From assembly GCA_047605765.1 (NCBI GenBank), contig JASGFB010000004.1, positions 1-64,000 of the forward strand: DNA of 64,000 bases, read 5' to 3'. Positions 15,839 through 24,021 of the stretch are shown in pieces (within the stretch, counting starts at the first letter, position 1; each line of letters opens with the position of its first letter). A program made the position numbers and the translations under genes. Under the pieces are notes generated by a model. That model was not told the origin of the DNA, searched no databases, and saw only the letters and a program-made list of their open reading frames with translations. The stretch is from JBGVSA01 sp047605765 (lineage in GTDB: Bacteria > Pseudomonadota > Gammaproteobacteria > Burkholderiales > Rhodocyclaceae).

Positions 15839-15866
15839 TCCCGCCATGCGCACCGGAATGGCGGGA
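15839..15866 (-). promoter_or_regulatory. Intercistronic inverted repeat between dctM and dctP
   Basis: TCCCGCCAT (15839-15847) and ATGGCGGGA (15858-15866) are perfect 9-nt inverted arms around a 10-nt loop, in the 140-nt gap between the permease and receptor genes. No T-run follows on the minus strand. A processing or stabilising hairpin that protects the dctP part of the message is therefore more likely than a terminator. Confidence 0.5.
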
Positions 15867-15923
15867 TCTTTATGTGTACGTCATTGATCGTGCGATGGGC
15901 GCAACACCCACCGTTCACCACAC

Positions 15924-17201
15924 CTAGTAGAACCACCCCATCGGCACGGTCACGATCGACGGGAACAGCACCATCAGGAACATCACGACGAACTCGGCGA
16001 TCATGAACGGCAGCACGCCGCGCGTGACCTCATCCATCGACACCTTGCCGACCCCCGCCACCACGTTGAGCACCGTACCGACCGGGGGCGTCACCAGACC
16101 GATGGCGTTGTTGATGATGAACAGCACGCCGAAGTAGACCGGGTCGATGCCTGCCGCCTTGATCACCGGCATCAGCACCGGCGTCAGGATCAGGATGGTG
16201 GGCGTCATGTCCATGGCCGTGCCGACGACCATCACCAGCACCATGATGGCCAGCAGCAACAGGGTCTGGTTGTCGAGGAAGGGCTGCAGCAGCTCGATGA
16301 CTTTCGACGGCAGGTCGGCCACGGTGATGAGCCAGGCCGACACCAGCGAAGCGGCGACAAGGAACATGACGATGGCGCTGGTGCGGGCGGCGCTGACGAA
16401 CACCTCCATGACCTGGCGCGGGCTGATTTCGCGGTACACCAGCACCGATACCGCCAGTGCATAGACCGCCGCGATGACCGCCGCTTCGGTCGGTGTGAAC
16501 ACCCCCATGCGCAGCCCGACCAGGATGATGACCGGCAGCATCAGCGCCCACAGTGAATCGCGCAGCGCCAACAGCACCTCGGCGCGGCTCTTGCGCGGCG
16601 GCGTGCGCAATTGCTCCTTGCGCGCCACCAGCCACCAGGTCACCCACAGCGACAGGCCCATCATCAGGCCCGGCACGATGCCGGCCAGGAACAGCTTGGA
16701 GATCGACACGTTGGCGGCGACGCCGAATACGATGAAGCCGATGCTCGGCGGAATCACCGGACCGATGACGCCGGCGGCGGCGATCAGGCCGGCCGAGCGT
16801 GCCCGGTCGTGGCCGGCGGCAGTCATCATCGGCAGCAGCAACGAAGCCAGCGCGGCGGCATCCGCCACTGCCGACCCCGACAGCGCCGCCAGCAGGCAGG
16901 CGGCAATGATGGCGACATAGCCGAGACCGCCCGGCACGTGGCCGACCAGCGCCATGGCCAGCGCCACGATGCGCCGCGACAGCCCGCCCACGTTCATGAT
17001 TTCACCGGCCAGGATGAAGAACGGCACCGCCAGCAGCGGGAAGCTGTCGGCGCCGTTGATGACGTTCTGCGCCAGGATCTGCGCATCGAACATATCGAGG
17101 TGGGCCATCAGCGCCACGCCGCACAACAGCAGCGCGAACGCGATGGGCACGCCCAGGGCCATGGCACCGAGCAGGGAGCCCAGGAAGATCGTGATGGTCA
17201 T
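15924..17201 (-). CDS. dctM: TRAP transporter large permease (DctM family)
   Basis: A 425-residue membrane protein with about 12 hydrophobic segments and the usual length of DctM. It has the family stretches PLLAVPFFILAGEIMNVGG, GSAVADAAALASLLLP and GPVIPPSIGFIVFGV. It forms the sodium-dependent translocation channel together with DctQ. It starts 9 nt after the dctQ stop, as expected of an operon. Confidence 0.94.
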   Translation of the reverse strand: MTITIFLGSLLGAMALGVPIAFALLLCGVALMAHLDMFDAQILAQNVINGADSFPLLAVPFFILAGEIMNVGGLSRRIVALAMALVGHVPGGLGYVAIIAACLLAALSGSAVADAAALASLLLPMMTAAGHDRARSAGLIAAAGVIGPVIPPSIGFIVFGVAANVSISKLFLAGIVPGLMMGLSLWVTWWLVARKEQLRTPPRKSRAEVLLALRDSLWALMLPVIILVGLRMGVFTPTEAAVIAAVYALAVSVLVYREISPRQVMEVFVSAARTSAIVMFLVAASLVSAWLITVADLPSKVIELLQPFLDNQTLLLLAIMVLVMVVGTAMDMTPTILILTPVLMPVIKAAGIDPVYFGVLFIINNAIGLVTPPVGTVLNVVAGVGKVSMDEVTRGVLPFMIAEFVVMFLMVLFPSIVTVPMGWFY

Positions 17202-17210
17202 GGCCGCGCC

Positions 17211-17780
17211 TCAGGCTTTGACGTGGGCGGCGAACGGCGCGGCGTCCGGCGTGCTGCGCGCAACCGGCGTGGCGGTTTCTTCGGATTCCTGCACCATGAC
17301 CAATTCGTCGTCACGCAGGCGGCCGGTCACCAGTTTGACGATGTCGAGCAGCAGGATCACCGCCGCCCCCACCGCGAACACCACGCCCGAGGCGTAAAAA
17401 ATGGCCACCGACGCGCCGGTGGTAGGCGCGGTGACGTCCCAGTTGATGCGCGCCTGTTGCAGGCTGCCTTGGAACAGCAACCAGGCGGTGTACAGCATTA
17501 ATACGTGCCCGATGAACAGGCATGCCTTCTTGCCGGCGCGCGGCAGGCGGCTGACGAGTACGTCGGTACCCAGGTGCGTGTGATCGTGGAGGGCGGCCGT
17601 GGCGCCGAGAAAGGTGACCCACACGAACAGCCAGCGCGACACCTCATCGGAGGCCGATATGCCCGAATTGAAGACGTAGCGCAGGACGACGTTGGCGAAG
17701 ACCAGCACGACCATGATGGCCAGAAATACGGCGGCTATGCCGTCGAGCAGACGGCAGTAACGCTGGATGATGCGATCCAT
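17211..17780 (-). CDS. dctQ: TRAP transporter small permease (DctQ family)
   Basis: A 189-residue membrane protein with four hydrophobic segments (AVFLAIMVVLVFANVVLRY, FVWVTFLGATAAL, ACLFIGHVLMLYTAWLLF, FYASGVVFAVGAAVILLL) and the DctQ signature SRWLFVWVTFLGA. First gene of the catabolic operon. A 129-nt gap separates it from the upstream tetR gene on the same strand, so the operon promoter probably lies there. Confidence 0.9.
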   Translation of the reverse strand: MDRIIQRYCRLLDGIAAVFLAIMVVLVFANVVLRYVFNSGISASDEVSRWLFVWVTFLGATAALHDHTHLGTDVLVSRLPRAGKKACLFIGHVLMLYTAWLLFQGSLQQARINWDVTAPTTGASVAIFYASGVVFAVGAAVILLLDIVKLVTGRLRDDELVMVQESEETATPVARSTPDAAPFAAHVKA

Positions 17781-17851
17781 GTCTCTCTCCTGGGTGATCG
17801 CCCGGGCGTGTCGCAGAGCGCCGCCGGGTCGTCGTGGCTGAAGAATGTACG

Positions 17852-17859
17852 AACTAGTT
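17852..17859. promoter_or_regulatory. Candidate operator in front of the dctQ operon
   Basis: AACTAGTT is an exact 8-nt palindrome, extended on one side to AACTAGTTAGTT, located 72 nt upstream of the dctQ start. TetR regulators bind short palindromes of this kind. No experimental or alignment support is available from the sequence alone. Confidence 0.3.
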
Positions 17860-17909
17860 AGTTTTCGCTGTGATGGTATACACGTACGCTTCGCAAAGCC
17901 TTGCCAGTC

Positions 17910-18599
17910 CTAGTTCTTGACGTAACGAGCGACCATTTCGACGATGCTGGCACGGCGTTTTTCCAGCTCTTTGGGGGATGAAATATCGCGCTTGAAAATG
18001 ATCGAAAACGTGTGCCGGTTGGACACGTTGAAAAAGCACAGCGAACTGATCAGCAGGTGCAGGTCCACCGGGTCGATGTTCGGCCGAAACGCCCCGGCCG
18101 CCACGCCACGCTCGTAGACATCGTGCACCGCCGTGATGGCCGGCACGTTCAGTTGCTGGATCATCTTCGACTGGGCCAGGAACTGCCCATTGTTGATGTT
18201 CTCCGTCATGACCAGACGGATGAAGTCGGGATTGGCGAGCTGGTAGTCGAAGGTGAAGCTGACCAGCTTGCCGAGCGCCTCTTCGGGCGGCAGATCTTCC
18301 AGGTGCAGCCCGCCCTCGATGCTGCGGATGCGCCGGTAGGCTTCTTCGAGCACGGCGACGTAGAGGTTTTCCTTGCTGCCGAAGTAGTAATAGATCATGC
18401 GCTTGCTGGCGCGCGTGAGCTCGGCGATCTCGTCGATGCGGGCACCGGCCAGCCCTTTTTGCGAGAACTCCTGCGTCGCCACGGCGATGATGTCGCGCAT
18501 CGTGCCTTCGGGATCGTTGACCCGCGTGGGGGCGGTTTCCCGCGCCGGCGCGCGGGCCGATCTGCGGGCGGTGACGGTCTTCTTGCTTGCCGTTGGCAT
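17910..18599 (-). CDS. TetR-family transcriptional regulator
   Basis: A 229-residue regulator. After a basic N-terminal tail come the TetR helices (about residues 38-85) with IAVATQEFSQKGLAGARIDEI and the recognition segment SKRMIYYYFGSKENLY. A helical ligand domain with a TetR_C-like region runs to the C-terminus. The ATG at 18599 gives MPTASKKTV; an earlier ATG would add 44 residues of no similarity. It sits directly upstream of, and in line with, the TRAP/quinate-shikimate genes, so it is their likely ligand-responsive regulator. Control of the divergent cycA is the alternative. Confidence 0.87.
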   Translation of the reverse strand: MPTASKKTVTARRSARAPARETAPTRVNDPEGTMRDIIAVATQEFSQKGLAGARIDEIAELTRASKRMIYYYFGSKENLYVAVLEEAYRRIRSIEGGLHLEDLPPEEALGKLVSFTFDYQLANPDFIRLVMTENINNGQFLAQSKMIQQLNVPAITAVHDVYERGVAAGAFRPNIDPVDLHLLISSLCFFNVSNRHTFSIIFKRDISSPKELEKRRASIVEMVARYVKN

Positions 18600-18893
18600 G
18601 GCGTGTCCTGTCGGGTGGGCACTGTGTCGCAGCGCAGTCTGGCCTTGCGCCCTGCGCATCGAGGGCGGCATCGAAGCATGGCCATTCGCGTCAAGAGTTC
18701 CTTCAATACACACCTTTTTGCGATCAATCAAATCAGTGACCGGTCAAAATCTCGTTAATGCGCGGGGACGCAACCGTCGCACCGCGCCGGTGCGCGCCTG
18801 GCAGTTGATTACAATATGGCGGCGCAACATGCAGCAGGCGCCGCTCCGGCCCATGCCTGGAGACGCGACAGGGCTTCAACCAAGACGGTCAAT
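18600..18893. other. Divergent intergenic region tetR / cycA
   Basis: This 294-base gap carries the promoters of two divergent genes. It is locally AT-richer around 18700-18770 (CACACCTTTTTGCGATCAA and following) and holds a perfect 10-nt palindrome at 18737-18746. I see no additional gene. Confidence 0.5.
18737..18746. promoter_or_regulatory. Candidate TetR operator TGACCGGTCA
   Basis: A perfect 10-nt palindrome in the AT-richer part of the tetR/cycA gap, 138 nt upstream of the tetR start. Its form is typical of TetR-family operators. Autoregulation of tetR is the simplest reading. Confidence 0.4.
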
Positions 18894-20300
18894 ATGAAAA
18901 AAGACAACGCACCACACGAAGACTCGGATCACCTCAGACGTAATCTCAGCAACCGGCACATTCAGCTCATCGCCATCGGCGGCGCCATCGGCACCGGCCT
19001 GTTCATGGGCTCGGGCAAGACCATCAGCCTGGCCGGCCCGTCCATCATCTTTGTCTACATGATCATCGGCTTCATGCTGTTCTTCGTCATGCGGGCCATG
19101 GGCGAGCTGCTGCTGTCCAATCTGCAATACAAGTCGTTCAGTGATTTCGCCGCCGACCTGCTCGGCCCCTGGGCCGGCTTTTTCACCGGCTGGACCTACT
19201 GGTTCTGCTGGGTGGTGACCGGCATCGCCGACGTCGTCGCCGTCGCTGGCTACGCGCAGTTCTGGATGCCCGACCTGCCGCAGTGGATGCCCGCACTGGC
19301 CTGCGTGGTGTTGCTGCTGAGCCTGAACCTGGCCACCGTGAAGCTGTTCGGTGAAATGGAGTTCTGGTTCGCCATGATCAAGATCGTGGCCATCGTCGGC
19401 CTGATCCTGATGGGTGCCTACATGGTGCTGACCCACTACCAGTCGCCCAACGGCGTGACCGCCTCGCTCGGCCACCTGTGGAACGACGGTGGCATGTTCC
19501 CCAAGGGGGTCATGGGCTTCTTCGCGGGCTTCCAGATAGCGGTGTTCGCCTTCGTCGGCATCGAACTGGTGGGTGCCGCCGCGGCCGAAACCAAGGATCC
19601 GGAAAAGACCCTGCCCAAGGCGATCAATTCGATTCCCATCCGCATCATCATGTTCTACGTGCTGGCGCTGATCACCATCATGTGCGTGACGCCGTGGAAC
19701 AGCGTGCAGCCCGAGCAGAGCCCGTTCGTGGCGCTGTTCCTGCTGGCTGGCCTGCCGGCTGCGGCCGGTGTCATCAATTTCGTGGTGATGACTTCGGCGG
19801 CCTCGTCGGCCAACAGCGGCATCTTCTCGACCAGCCGCATGCTGTACGGTCTGGCGCAGGACGGTGATGCGCCGCAAAGCTTCGCGCAGTTGTCCAAGCG
19901 CGCGGTGCCGGCGCGCGGCCTGATCTTCTCGTGCATCTGCCTGCTCGGCGGCGTAGTGCTGATCTACATCGAACCGGACGTGATCACAGCCTTCACCCTG
20001 GTGACGACGATCTCGGCCATCTGCTTCATGTTCGTGTGGTCGATCATCCTGTGTTCGTACATGGCCTACCGCAAGCAGCGCCCCGCCCTGCACGCGGCAT
20101 CCAAGTACAAGATGCCGGGTGGCGTCGCCATGTGCTGGGTGTGCCTGGTGTTCTTCGTGTTCGTGCTCGGTCTGCTGACGCTCAAGGAAGACACGCGCAT
20201 GGCGCTGTACATCACGCCGCTGTGGTTCATCGCCCTGGCGATCGGTTACGGCGCCTCGCGCACCGGCCGCATGGCCAAGGCGGCCCGCGCCGCTTCGTAA
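18894..20300 (+). CDS. cycA: D-serine/D-alanine/glycine transporter
   Basis: A 468-residue amino acid-proton symporter of the APC superfamily. It is close to E. coli CycA throughout and the same length (470). Near-identical segments include RHIQLIAIGGAIGTGLFMGS, FSDFAADLLGPWAG, FVGIELVGAAAAETKDPEKT and TSAASSANSGIFSTSRML. About twelve membrane segments are visible. The ATG at 18894 (MKKDNAPHED) is the natural start. An upstream in-frame ATG adds unrelated residues. A strong terminator follows. Confidence 0.93.
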   Translation: MKKDNAPHEDSDHLRRNLSNRHIQLIAIGGAIGTGLFMGSGKTISLAGPSIIFVYMIIGFMLFFVMRAMGELLLSNLQYKSFSDFAADLLGPWAGFFTGWTYWFCWVVTGIADVVAVAGYAQFWMPDLPQWMPALACVVLLLSLNLATVKLFGEMEFWFAMIKIVAIVGLILMGAYMVLTHYQSPNGVTASLGHLWNDGGMFPKGVMGFFAGFQIAVFAFVGIELVGAAAAETKDPEKTLPKAINSIPIRIIMFYVLALITIMCVTPWNSVQPEQSPFVALFLLAGLPAAAGVINFVVMTSAASSANSGIFSTSRMLYGLAQDGDAPQSFAQLSKRAVPARGLIFSCICLLGGVVLIYIEPDVITAFTLVTTISAICFMFVWSIILCSYMAYRKQRPALHAASKYKMPGGVAMCWVCLVFFVFVLGLLTLKEDTRMALYITPLWFIALAIGYGASRTGRMAKAARAAS

Positions 20301-20315
20301 GCGCTGCACTGCATG

Positions 20316-20354
20316 AAAAACGCCGGCCCCTTGACGGGGGCCGGCGTTTTTTTT
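20316..20354 (+). terminator. Terminator after cycA
   Basis: AAAAACGCCGGCCCC pairs with GGGGGCCGGCGTTTTT around a 5-nt loop and is followed by further T. It lies 15 nt after the cycA stop. The flanking A and T tracts allow it also to serve the convergent mogA transcript. Confidence 0.9.
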
Positions 20355-20380
20355 GCGCGCAAGAAATGCTGGCGCCGCGT

Positions 20381-21010
20381 TCAGTCGGCCGGTCGCGGCG
20401 CGCTCTTGGGGCGGAAGGCGGCGATGACGGCTTCGTGGGTGTCGATGTAGGGGCCGCCGATCAGATCGATGCAATAGGGAATGGCGGCGAAGACGCCGGT
20501 CACGCTCAGCGTGCCGTCCTCGGCGCGCAGGCCCTCGAGCGTTTCGCGGATGGCCTTGGGCTGCCCCGGCAGGTTGAGAATCAGCGAGCGGCCGCGGATG
20601 ACGGCCGTCTGCCGCGACAGGATGGCGGTGGGCACGAAGTGGCGCGAGATACGCCGCATCTCTTCACCGAAACCGGGCATTTCGCGCTCGCCGACCGCAC
20701 GGGTAGCTTCGGGTGTCACATCGCGCGGTGCCGGACCGGTGCCGCCGGTGGTGAGAATCAGGTGGCAACCGTGCACGTCGGCCAGTTCGGTCAGGGTGGC
20801 TTCGATACCGGCGCGCTCGTCGGCGATCAAGCGTTCCTCGGCGCGCCACGGACAACGCAGCGCCGTGGTCAGCCATTCGCGCAGCGCAGGAATGCCTTTG
20901 TCATCATAAACGCCAGCCGAGGCGCGATCGGAAATCGACACCAGCCCGACGATGAAGGGGCTGGCCTCGGTGGGCCGGCGCGGCAGCGCGTCAGGCGTTG
21001 TCGTCGTCAT
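20381..21010 (-). CDS. mogA: Molybdopterin adenylyltransferase
   Basis: A 209-residue MoaB/MogA-family protein that adenylates molybdopterin before molybdenum insertion. It has the family core FIVGLVSISDRASAGVYDDK, the signature LTTGGTGPAPRDVTPEAT, the SRQTAVIRG segment and NLPGQPKAI. The longer C-terminal part (GVFAAIPYCIDLIGG) favours MogA over MoaB. Its start overlaps the last 20 nt of the upstream darP gene, which encode that protein's poly-Asp tail, so the genes are co-transcribed. Confidence 0.9.
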   Translation of the reverse strand: MTTTTPDALPRRPTEASPFIVGLVSISDRASAGVYDDKGIPALREWLTTALRCPWRAEERLIADERAGIEATLTELADVHGCHLILTTGGTGPAPRDVTPEATRAVGEREMPGFGEEMRRISRHFVPTAILSRQTAVIRGRSLILNLPGQPKAIRETLEGLRAEDGTLSVTGVFAAIPYCIDLIGGPYIDTHEAVIAAFRPKSAPRPAD

Positions 21011-21545
21011 CGTCGTCGTCCCCGGCGGGCTCGGCGCTCACGTCTTCGAGCGCACGCAGAATCTGGAAGATCTCGCGGAAGGCGCGCGGCGGCTTGTTCT
21101 GTTCGCGTTCCTTGATGGCGTTGCGGCGCAATTGGCGCAGGCGCTGCAGATCGGCGTCCGGATAGGCGTCACCGATCTCGGTGAGCACGCTTTCGTCTTC
21201 GAGCAGGCGCTCGCGCTGGCGCTCCAGCCGGTGCAAATGCGCCGTGGCGGCGGCCGACACGCCCTTGATTTCGTCGAGCACCGCGCGCAGAGGCGCCGGA
21301 TCGACACCACGCATGATCTTGCCGATGTACTGCATCTGGCGGCGGCGCGCCTCGTGCTTGGTGATGCGGTGCATTTCGAGGATGGCATCGCGCAGCGCCT
21401 CGGGCACGTCCATCTTCTTGAAGCGATCCACCGGCAGGGCCACCAGCTCGGCCCCCAGATCCTGCAGGGCATCCATGTCGCGCTTGCGCTGCGATTTGGA
21501 GGGGCCGTCGTATTCGTCGTGGTCTTGAGCGTCGTTATGGTGCAT
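20991..21545 (-). CDS. darP: Dual-action ribosomal maturation protein DarP (YjgA, DUF615)
   Basis: A 184-residue highly charged helical protein of the YjgA/DarP family, which joins late 50S assembly intermediates. Characteristic segments are PSKSQRKRDMDALQDLG, ALRDAILEMHRITKHEARRR and MQYIGKIMR. The ATG at 21545 (MHHNDAQDHDEYDG) matches the family start. The C-terminus ends in a run of seven Asp followed by Asn-Ala. This tail overlaps the mogA start by 20 nt. Confidence 0.9.
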   Translation of the reverse strand: MHHNDAQDHDEYDGPSKSQRKRDMDALQDLGAELVALPVDRFKKMDVPEALRDAILEMHRITKHEARRRQMQYIGKIMRGVDPAPLRAVLDEIKGVSAAATAHLHRLERQRERLLEDESVLTEIGDAYPDADLQRLRQLRRNAIKEREQNKPPRAFREIFQILRALEDVSAEPAGDDDDDDDNA

Positions 21546-21607
21546 GGGATCGTGCGGTCGCAAAAAAAGGCCCGGTGTGCGCGGGGGCGCCACGGCGGGC
21601 ATGGGGG

Positions 21608-21634
21608 CCGGCACCCCACAGGGGACGGTGCCGG
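21608..21634 (-). promoter_or_regulatory. Inverted repeat in the darP leader
   Basis: CCGGCACC and GGTGCCGG form perfect 8-nt arms around 11 nt, between the candidate -10 at 21649-21654 and the darP start at 21545. It would be a hairpin in the 5' untranslated part of the darP-mogA message. Confidence 0.35.
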
Positions 21635-21648
21635 CCAGAGTTGGTAAG

Positions 21649-21654
21649 ATTATA
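21649..21654 (-). promoter_or_regulatory. Candidate -10 element of darP-mogA
   Basis: An exact TATAAT on the minus strand in the 137-nt divergent gap between darP and pmbA. No good -35 hexamer is visible at 16-18 nt. Transcription from here would give a leader of about 95 nt. Confidence 0.35.
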
Positions 21655-21682
21655 GCTTTTGCGAGCGCGGCACCCCCACCCC

Positions 21683-23041
21683 ATGGCCAGCACACAAGAC
21701 GGATTCAGCTATTCGCAGCAAGCGCTGCGCGACATCGCTCAGCAAATCCTCGACTACGCCAAATCGCGTGGCGCCACCGCCTGCGAGGCCGATGTCTCCG
21801 AGGGCTCCGGGCAGTCTGTGACGGTGCGCCGCGGCGCGGTCGAAACCATCGAGTACAACCGCGACAAGGGCATCGGTGTCACGGTGTACCTGGGCCAGCA
21901 GCGCGGCCACGCCAGTTCGTCCGATTTTTCGGCGGCGGCGCTGCGTTCGACGGTCGACGCGGCACTGTCGATCGCCCGCTTCACGGCGCCGGACGCATGT
22001 GCGGGCCTGGCCGACGAAGCCCTGCTGTGGCGTGGCGGCCAAGCCGACATCGCGGCACTCGACCTGTATCACCCGTGGGACATCACGGTGGAAGACGCCG
22101 TCGAACTGGCCCGCTACTGCGAAGCGGCCGCCTTTGCGGTCAGCCCGTTCATCAAGAATTCCGAAGGCGCATCGGTGTCGCGCCAGGCCTCGCAGTTCGT
22201 CGCCGCCAACAGCCTGGGCTTCAATGCCGGCTTTGCCACCTCGCGCCATTCTCTGTCGTGCTCGGTGATCGCCGGCGAAGGCGAGGACATGCAGCGCGAC
22301 GACTGGTACGCCTCGCGTCGCGATGCGCACGAACTCCCCAATGCCGCGCGCGTGGGCGACTATGCGGCACGCCGGGCCCTGTCGCGCCTGGGTGCGAGCC
22401 GTGTGCCGACCTGCAACGTACCGATAATCTTCGAAGCACCGCTGGCCTGCGGCCTGATCAGCAACCTGGTGCACGCCGCCAGCGGCAGCAGCCTGTATCG
22501 GCGTTCGTCCTTCCTGCTCGACGCGCTGGGCGAACAGATCTTCTCGCCCATCGTGCAGTTGCGCGAAGACCCGACCGTGCCCAAGGCGCTGGCCAGCACC
22601 CCGTTCGATGACGAAGGCGTCGGCACCCAGGCACGCGACATCGTGCGCGACGGCGTGCTGCAGGCGTATTTCCTCGGTTCGTACTCGGCGCGCAAGCTGG
22701 GCATGCGCTCTACCGGCAATGCCGGCGGCAGCCACAACCTGGTGCTGGAGGCCGGCGAGCGCAGCCTGGCCGAGCTGGCTGCCGACATCGGCCGCGGCCT
22801 GTTGGTGACCGAACTGCTCGGTCAGGGCGTCAACTACGTGACCGGCGACTATTCGCGCGGTGCCGCCGGCTACTGGATCGAGAACGGCGAGATCCGCCAG
22901 CCGGTGCAGGAAGTCACCATTGCCGGCAATCTGCGCGACATGTTCCGCAACGTGCGCGCCGTCGGCAACGACGTGATCGTGCGCGGCGGCAAACAGTCGG
23001 GTTCGATCGTCATCGATGGCATGACGCTGGCCGGGGCCTGA
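21683..23041 (+). CDS. pmbA: Metalloprotease-like PmbA/TldE
   Basis: A 452-residue U62-family protein that partners TldD in proteolysis of small peptides and toxins such as microcin B17 precursor and CcdA. Conserved stretches include VTVRRGAVETIEYNRDKGIG, PLACGLISNLVHAASGSSLY, STPFDDEGVGTQ and NYVTGDYSRGAAGYWIENG. PmbA/TldE lacks the TldD HExxxH zinc motif, and none is seen here. Start at 21683 (MASTQDGFSY). Divergent from darP, an arrangement common in Betaproteobacteria. Confidence 0.93.
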   Translation: MASTQDGFSYSQQALRDIAQQILDYAKSRGATACEADVSEGSGQSVTVRRGAVETIEYNRDKGIGVTVYLGQQRGHASSSDFSAAALRSTVDAALSIARFTAPDACAGLADEALLWRGGQADIAALDLYHPWDITVEDAVELARYCEAAAFAVSPFIKNSEGASVSRQASQFVAANSLGFNAGFATSRHSLSCSVIAGEGEDMQRDDWYASRRDAHELPNAARVGDYAARRALSRLGASRVPTCNVPIIFEAPLACGLISNLVHAASGSSLYRRSSFLLDALGEQIFSPIVQLREDPTVPKALASTPFDDEGVGTQARDIVRDGVLQAYFLGSYSARKLGMRSTGNAGGSHNLVLEAGERSLAELAADIGRGLLVTELLGQGVNYVTGDYSRGAAGYWIENGEIRQPVQEVTIAGNLRDMFRNVRAVGNDVIVRGGKQSGSIVIDGMTLAGA

Positions 23042-23061
23042 TCCGGCGCCGCATGACGATG

Positions 23062-23088
23062 AAAAAAGGGGGCCGCGGCCCCCTTTCT
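23062..23088. terminator. Bidirectional terminator pmbA / lipoprotein gene
   Basis: A 16-nt GC palindrome (GGGGGCCGCGGCCCCC) flanked by A6 and T3CTT lies between two convergent genes. The T-run is best on the minus strand, so it most clearly ends the lipoprotein transcript. Confidence 0.75.
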
Positions 23089-23113
23089 TGTCGACCGCCG
23101 GCACGGCCGGCAA

Positions 23114-23752
23114 TCAGATGACGGCATCCTTGCGCAGATCGGTGACAATCTGCCTGGACAGGCGCTCGGCCGCCGCGCCAGCGTCGAGCGCACCATTGAG
23201 GCTATACGTGGCGGACCACACGAGCTTGCCGCTGGCCATCGATGTCATGGCCGCCTCGACCGTGGTGGCATCCGCCGCCGAAGTGCCATCGCCACCGCCG
23301 ATGGGAATCGACACCCCCACGCCACCGCCACTCCAGCCCCCGCCCCAACCGCCGCTGCCTCCGCCAACCCCGACGCCGAAGCTCGGCCCGCTGTTGTAGC
23401 CGCGATCCACGCGCAGCACTCTCACCACCAACGCCCCATCGGCGCCCGCCGAGCGCAGCGCCGCCTGCACAGCCGGCAGGCCGACGATGCCGGCGGCATT
23501 GTCACCCTTGACGGCATCCACCGCGGTGTAGCTTACCGCCGCCCGTACGCCCCACTGGCGCAGCACATTGCTCAGGGTGTCCTCGACGATGCGGCGTTGC
23601 GTCTGGGCGTCGCCCGCCGCCACGACCAGCACATTCTTCAGCGCCGGCCCACCGAACTGTGGATCGCGCCAACTGCCGGATTGCGAAATACCCGCACAGG
23701 CGCTCAATGCCAGGCAGGCCAACACCACCGCGTTCGATCTGAACAACCGCAT
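23114..23752 (-). CDS. Gly-rich outer-envelope lipoprotein of unknown function
   Basis: A 212-residue protein with a lipoprotein signal peptide and lipobox LSAC, giving a mature N-terminus at Cys20. The body starts SGSWRDPQFGGPALKNVLVV. That resembles the DUF4136-like envelope family. A very glycine-rich loop follows in the middle (about residues 130-160: GVGVGGGSGGWGGGWSGGG). The C-terminal part has LVWSATYSLNGALD. A GGAG box precedes the ATG at 23752. The gene stands alone between two terminated neighbours. Lipidation is well supported, function unknown. Confidence 0.75.
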   Translation of the reverse strand: MRLFRSNAVVLACLALSACAGISQSGSWRDPQFGGPALKNVLVVAAGDAQTQRRIVEDTLSNVLRQWGVRAAVSYTAVDAVKGDNAAGIVGLPAVQAALRSAGADGALVVRVLRVDRGYNSGPSFGVGVGGGSGGWGGGWSGGGVGVSIPIGGGDGTSAADATTVEAAMTSMASGKLVWSATYSLNGALDAGAAAERLSRQIVTDLRKDAVI

Positions 23753-24021
23753 GTCTTCTCCTTCTACGCACTCAGGCGCTCGAACGAAACGGGACCGCAT
23801 GACGACGCCCCGCAACAAACCGGCCCAGTGTGCCCCAAGCCGGCCCCGGCGCCCGCACCGGCCGTCAATTTACTGCCCGATGGTGCCGGCAACCCCTCCC
23901 TCGGTGGGAGCGGGGTGCAATATGCCTGCGGGTTCCCCCTAGGCGCAGTTGCATTAGCAATTCCTATAATCCGATGGAATTTCGGCGTTTTCTTACACAC
24001 CACAACAGAGGGGATAGCACA

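Noticed and set aside
15815..15845. A T-loop-like GGTTCGAAT string in the dctM-dctP gap
   Set aside because: No acceptor, D or anticodon stems can be folded around it, so it is not a tRNA.
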